Source: Sphingobium terrigena
GTDB lineage: Bacteria; Pseudomonadota; Alphaproteobacteria; Sphingomonadales; Sphingomonadaceae
Direction of reading: 5' to 3'
Length of the DNA stretch: 64,000 bases
NCBI RefSeq assembly: GCF_003591655.1
Contig: NZ_QVRA01000019.1
Location: 1 to 64,000 of the forward strand
How positions within the stretch are numbered: position 1 is the first letter of the stretch; each line of letters begins with the position of its first letter. The notes beneath the pieces were generated by a model. It did not search any database. It was not told the DNA's origin and worked only from the letters and a program-made list of their open reading frames with translations. The position numbers and the translations under genes were made by a program. Below are positions 61,134 through 64,000 of the stretch, piece after piece.

Positions 61134-61490
61134 GGGGTCAGATGAGCTTCGACCCCCTTCATGCAACTTGGTCGATGGGTTCGACGCCAAGATTGAGCGG
61201 CCTGAAGCCGTCGTTATCGACGCCATGGCCGGTGTTCTGCCAAAGATAGTCGCCGGTGAGGCTGATATGCCGCCAGCCCAGCGGCGCGACATGCGCAAGC
61301 AACTCGTTGGGGGCAGGCTCGCCCGATCGGCGTAGGTGATCGACTGCCCGGCCCATATAAAGTGTGTTCCAATAGATGATGGCGGCGGTGACAAAGTTCA
61401 GCCCCGATGCCTTGAGCGCCTGGTCCTCGAACGTGCGATCCCGCAACCGGCCCTGCTTGTGCGCGAAGACGGCCTGGGGTTGGGGTAGAC
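61134..61490 (-). pseudogene. Tn3-family transposase C-terminal remnant with terminal repeat
   Basis: Minus-strand reading from about 61490 to the stop at 61159 gives AVFAHKQGRLRDRTFEDQALKASGLNFVTAAIIYWNTLYMGRAVDHL, then LLAHVAPLGWRHISLTGDYLW, the C-terminus of Tn3 TnpA. Homology begins abruptly where the repeat at 61478 starts. Beyond the stop, GGGGTCAGATGAGC at 61134 looks like a Tn3-type terminal repeat pointing inward. Most of the transposase (about 900 residues) is missing. Confidence 0.75.
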
Positions 61491-61514
61491 AGCGCTATTT
61501 CAATCGAAGTTCCC
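61478..61514 (+). repeat. 37-bp imperfect direct repeat, copy A
   Basis: Begins GGTTGGGGTAGACAGCGC and ends GTTCCC. It matches copy B at 62590-62626 at 33 of 37 positions in the same orientation. It abuts the broken Tn3 transposase. The GGGG start suggests a Tn3-type transposon end. Confidence 0.7.
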
Positions 61515-61650
61515 TAGAGGAGGGTTGGACGTGGCCCACGGTTCGATTGTTCAGGAGCAGGTTGGCTTTGCTGGGCGCACTAGGGGTTCCATCATCGCTG
61601 GACGAACTCGGAAAGCTGATCGACTGGGTAGGTGAAGCAGAAAGAAACGA

Positions 61651-62496
61651 TCAGCCGTCGCTGACGATCGTATTTTCGATCACCCCAACGTCTGACACCT
61701 CAACGCGGACCACATCGCCCACTTTGAGCAGGCCATTAGTTGCCGCGCCTACACCCGATGGCGTGCCCGTCGATAGGATGTCACCGGGTTCTAGAGTCAT
61801 TACCTGCGACAGATAAGCGATCTGATCGTAAATGTTGTAGATCATGTCGCCGGTCAGGGTAGACTGCCGCTCTTCACCATTGACCGTGAGGCGGAGCGTT
61901 AGTGCGTGTGGATCAAGGATTTCGTCGTCGGTTATGATCCACGGACCGATTGGGCCATGCGTGTCAAACGACTTACCGAGCGTGAAAGTGGGTGTGCGGT
62001 GTTGCCAGTCGCGTGCCGAGACATCATTGGCGACGGTGTAGCCAGCGATCACTGAACGTGCATCTTCTGGCAGCACATTGCGGCAACGCTTGCCGATCAC
62101 TACAGCAAGCTCGGCCTCATAGTCCAACGCATTCGAAACAGCCGGATAAACGATCGGTGATGCTGGGCCAGTGATGCACGACACCTGCTTGTTAAACCAC
62201 AGCTGGCTTGTTGGCACGGGTATACCAGCTGCGATCGCCTCTTGCGCATGCGCTTGATAGTTCATACCGATCGCCAGAAACTTCTGCGGATCGGTGATTG
62301 GGGCTTCGAGAATGACGCTCTCCAGCGGGAGCGCCGGTTCATCTGCCGCTTCAATTGAGCCGCGGATCTCGGGCAGATCGTTCAGCAACTGCCGCATTGA
62401 GCCATGCGGCGCTATCGCACTTAGATCGACAACATTGGTGCCCACGACTTTGCCCAACCTGGTAATTCCGTTCGCAGTGTACCGAACCAGTTTCAT
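61651..62496 (-). CDS. Fumarylacetoacetate-hydrolase-family protein
   Basis: 281 residues. FLAIGMNYQAHAQEA, WFNKQVSCITGPASPIVYP, LDYEAELAVVIGKRCRNV with the metal-binding Glu pair, GYTVANDVSARDWQ, and GDILSTGTPSGVG are the FAH-family core. Members include acylpyruvate and fumarylpyruvate hydrolases of gentisate pathways and oxaloacetate decarboxylases. The start at 62496 (MKLVRY) lies 7 bases after GGAGG, better spaced than the two Met codons upstream. It is bracketed by the two 37-bp repeats and may have moved as a unit. Confidence 0.85.
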   Translation of the reverse strand: MKLVRYTANGITRLGKVVGTNVVDLSAIAPHGSMRQLLNDLPEIRGSIEAADEPALPLESVILEAPITDPQKFLAIGMNYQAHAQEAIAAGIPVPTSQLWFNKQVSCITGPASPIVYPAVSNALDYEAELAVVIGKRCRNVLPEDARSVIAGYTVANDVSARDWQHRTPTFTLGKSFDTHGPIGPWIITDDEILDPHALTLRLTVNGEERQSTLTGDMIYNIYDQIAYLSQVMTLEPGDILSTGTPSGVGAATNGLLKVGDVVRVEVSDVGVIENTIVSDG

Positions 62497-62589
62497 ATTC
62501 ATTCCTCCCATGAACTACTTTTTCGCTACTTTGATAGGGCACTTCAGAACAAGGTACAAAGTATATAATCTAGTTGAAGACCTAGGCAC

Positions 62590-62626
62590 GGTTGGGGTCG
62601 ACAGCGCTATTACAATGGACGTTCCC
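62590..62626 (+). repeat. 37-bp imperfect direct repeat, copy B
   Basis: Begins GGTTGGGGTCGACAGCGC and ends GTTCCC. It lies between the FAH-family gene and the RarD-type gene, 10 bp from the stop of the latter. See copy A at 61478-61514. Confidence 0.7.
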
Positions 62627-62635
62627 ATAGCAATT

Positions 62636-63589
62636 TCAAAATCGGGATGCTCTTTGTTCACGCACAGCGTCCACAGCGAAGAAGATCAATCCCGACCAGA
62701 TGGATCCGAACGTGAACAGGTGCAAAAGACCGAAAGGTTCATGGAATAAGAGGACGGCCTGCAGGAGCTGGAGCGACGGGCCAATGTACTGGAATTGGCC
62801 TGCAAGCGAATATGGCATCTGTTTGGCTGCGACTGAGAAAAGCAGCAGCGGTACCGCCGTTACGAATCCAGTAAAAATCAATAGTACGTTGGTAGATGTG
62901 TCGCCGCCAAACACCGGTATCCCGTTTTGGGAACTTAGAAATAGCCACGCCATCGCTAGCGGTGCCATGAGAGATGTTTCGATCAGAAGGCCGCAAAGCG
63001 GATCCAAAGGAGCAACCTTTCGGATCAAGCCAGCGGTGCTGAATGTAAATGCCAGAACCATCGCGATCCACAAGCTGTTGGGGCCTTTTCCAACAGCAAG
63101 GGCGACTACACCCACAGCAGCCAGGCCGACGGCAAATGTTTGAAGCCGCGTCAAGCGTTCGCCCAGCGCCACGACGCCAAGAACCACGGTTATCAAAGGA
63201 GTTATGAAAAAACCGAGACTGGTCTCGAGTATACGATCGTTCAGAACGGCCCAAATATACACGAGCCAGTTCACTCCAATGAGCGCCGCAGTCGCAGCAA
63301 ACAACCCGACCAGACGCATATCAATCGTCCGGCGTAGCGAGGTCCATCGCCCGAGCACGCTGACGATAATTGCTAAAAGAAAAACCGACCATAGGACACG
63401 ATGTGCCATGATCTGACTCGGCGGCACTGCCTGCAATTGCTTCATGTAAAACGGCATGGCTCCGTAGATCAGATAGGCCAAAGTTGCGTAAACAATACCG
63501 GATCTCAACCTTAGTTTCTGACCGGAAACCTCAGGATCTGCCGTCTTGCTCAAGGTAATATTCTTTCGATAAGAAATGTCGATTAACAT
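62636..63589 (-). CDS. RarD/EamA-type DMT transporter
   Basis: 317 residues, about ten hydrophobic segments. YATLAYLIYGAMPFYMKQLQAVPPSQIMAHRVLWSVF, IGVNWLVYIWAVLNDRILETSLGFFITPLITVVLGV and GQFQYIGPSLQLLQAVLLFHEPF are typical of RarD. It sits in the inner membrane; the family includes exporters and uptake systems, the substrate is unknown. A link to aromatic metabolism is not shown. Its upstream region has the palindrome TGAACTAGTTCA (63593-63604). Confidence 0.88.
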   Translation of the reverse strand: MLIDISYRKNITLSKTADPEVSGQKLRLRSGIVYATLAYLIYGAMPFYMKQLQAVPPSQIMAHRVLWSVFLLAIIVSVLGRWTSLRRTIDMRLVGLFAATAALIGVNWLVYIWAVLNDRILETSLGFFITPLITVVLGVVALGERLTRLQTFAVGLAAVGVVALAVGKGPNSLWIAMVLAFTFSTAGLIRKVAPLDPLCGLLIETSLMAPLAMAWLFLSSQNGIPVFGGDTSTNVLLIFTGFVTAVPLLLFSVAAKQMPYSLAGQFQYIGPSLQLLQAVLLFHEPFGLLHLFTFGSIWSGLIFFAVDAVREQRASRF

Positions 63590-64000
63590 GTTTGAACTAG
63601 TTCATCATCCCTATTAATTTTCCTTCGAAATGACGGCGGGATTACGTCGTCCGATCGACCGTGGTTCTATTGCTGTTACTACGCATCTTTTAGCCCGGCG
63701 GCACTTGACCTTGCTTCGCCTCGGCCTTCTCGCTTCCGAAATCGAGTTGAGGTAGCCTGAATAGCCCTATCTGCTAAACCCCTAAAACTGGTAGCAGGGT
63801 TGGCCAAAGATCGCTGACAGATCGCGACATAATTACTCTTGCTCAAAGGAGAAGAGCGGGTGCTCTGATCGCCCGCTCTTCGTCACGGAGTCACCAGGCT
63901 GTTAAAGCGCTCTCAAATCTTTTCACGATCGATGTTGCTCAACGCTAGGATCAACCGCGCCTGTCAAACATTCTCGTTATTTCGCAATGTCAGAATCGAA
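63590..64000. other. Intergenic stretch without a recognisable gene
   Basis: About 410 bp. No frame on either strand shows a recognisable protein. It holds the 12-bp palindrome TGAACTAGTTCA four bases before the RarD start (possible operator) and a strong stem-loop at 63851-63881. Confidence 0.6.
63851..63881. terminator. Strong stem-loop
   Basis: GAAGAGCGGG and CCCGCTCTTC are perfect 10-bp arms around an 11-base loop. There is no run of T after either arm, so it is a terminator-like hairpin of uncertain direction, probably serving a gene beyond the window or one now lost. Confidence 0.5.

Noticed and set aside
1..64000. CRISPR arrays, tRNA, rRNA and replication origin
   Set aside because: No regularly spaced repeats, no cloverleaf or rRNA segments and no clear iteron or rep gene were seen on reading both strands.

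Overview
The window looks like a sphingomonad (Novosphingobium / Sphingobium / Sphingomonas) catabolic region, probably from a large plasmid or a genomic island. The reason is content and layout: six Rieske oxygenase alpha/beta pairs, one Rieske ferredoxin, one ferredoxin reductase, xylMA, a complete meta-cleavage operon and nahC/nahD/nahE-type genes lie interleaved on both strands. From established knowledge this matches the aromatic clusters of sphingomonad plasmids such as pNL1 of N. aromaticivorans. Transposon remnants lie at both ends. The organism assignment is an inference from gene content, not from a marker gene.

Layout. (1) 1-123: 5' end of an IS3-type element; 238-1044: IclR regulator. 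(2) 1210-9283, minus strand: a phenol-side-chain module with a c-type cytochrome, a degenerate and an intact PCMH/VAO flavoprotein, an aldehyde dehydrogenase and the B, C and D subunits of a prenyl-FMN hydroxyarylic acid decarboxylase. (3) 9412-16003, minus: TonB receptor, nahD, oxygenase alpha and beta, the only Rieske ferredoxin, and an extradiol dioxygenase. (4) 16309-32428, plus: benAB/xylXY-like oxygenase, a PdxA/TphB-like dehydrogenase, a second salicylate-type oxygenase, a GST, then xylF-E-(glcG)-G-J-Q-K-I-H-T, an aldehyde dehydrogenase and bphB. (5) 32500-38733, minus: two alpha/beta pairs and xylM, xylA, behind a clear sigma-54 promoter. (6) 38954-46679: sigma-54 activator, ferredoxin reductase, xylL-like dehydrogenase, nahE-like aldolase, a sixth oxygenase and a membrane desaturase. 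(7) 46797-59952, plus, visibly richer in GC: a tightly packed CoA-thioester operon with SDR, MaoC hydratase, HMG-CoA-synthase-like protein with OB domain, thiolase, class III CoA-transferase, three acyl-CoA dehydrogenases, an HTD2-type hydratase, a CitE-type lyase, a frameshifted hydratase and an SDR. (8) 60085-61514: remnants of IS5, IS66 and Tn3 elements. (9) 61651-63589, minus: an FAH-family hydrolase and a RarD-type transporter.

How it works together (inference from families). Oxygenases attack mono- and polycyclic aromatics, all drawing electrons from one ferredoxin and one reductase. bphB, the extradiol enzyme, nahD and nahE take bicyclic substrates to a hydroxybenzaldehyde; the aldehyde dehydrogenase and salicylate-type oxygenases lead to catechol. 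xylMA plus an aldehyde dehydrogenase and xylXY/xylL would handle methyl-arenes. Catechol goes through xylE and both meta branches to pyruvate and acetyl-CoA. The left module would oxidise para-alkylphenols to hydroxybenzoates and decarboxylate them. The right-hand CoA operon does not fit these pathways. It carries homologues of the methylsuccinyl-CoA / mesaconyl-CoA / citramalyl-CoA steps beside a split MFE-2-like hydratase and dehydrogenase, and is the part most worth following up.
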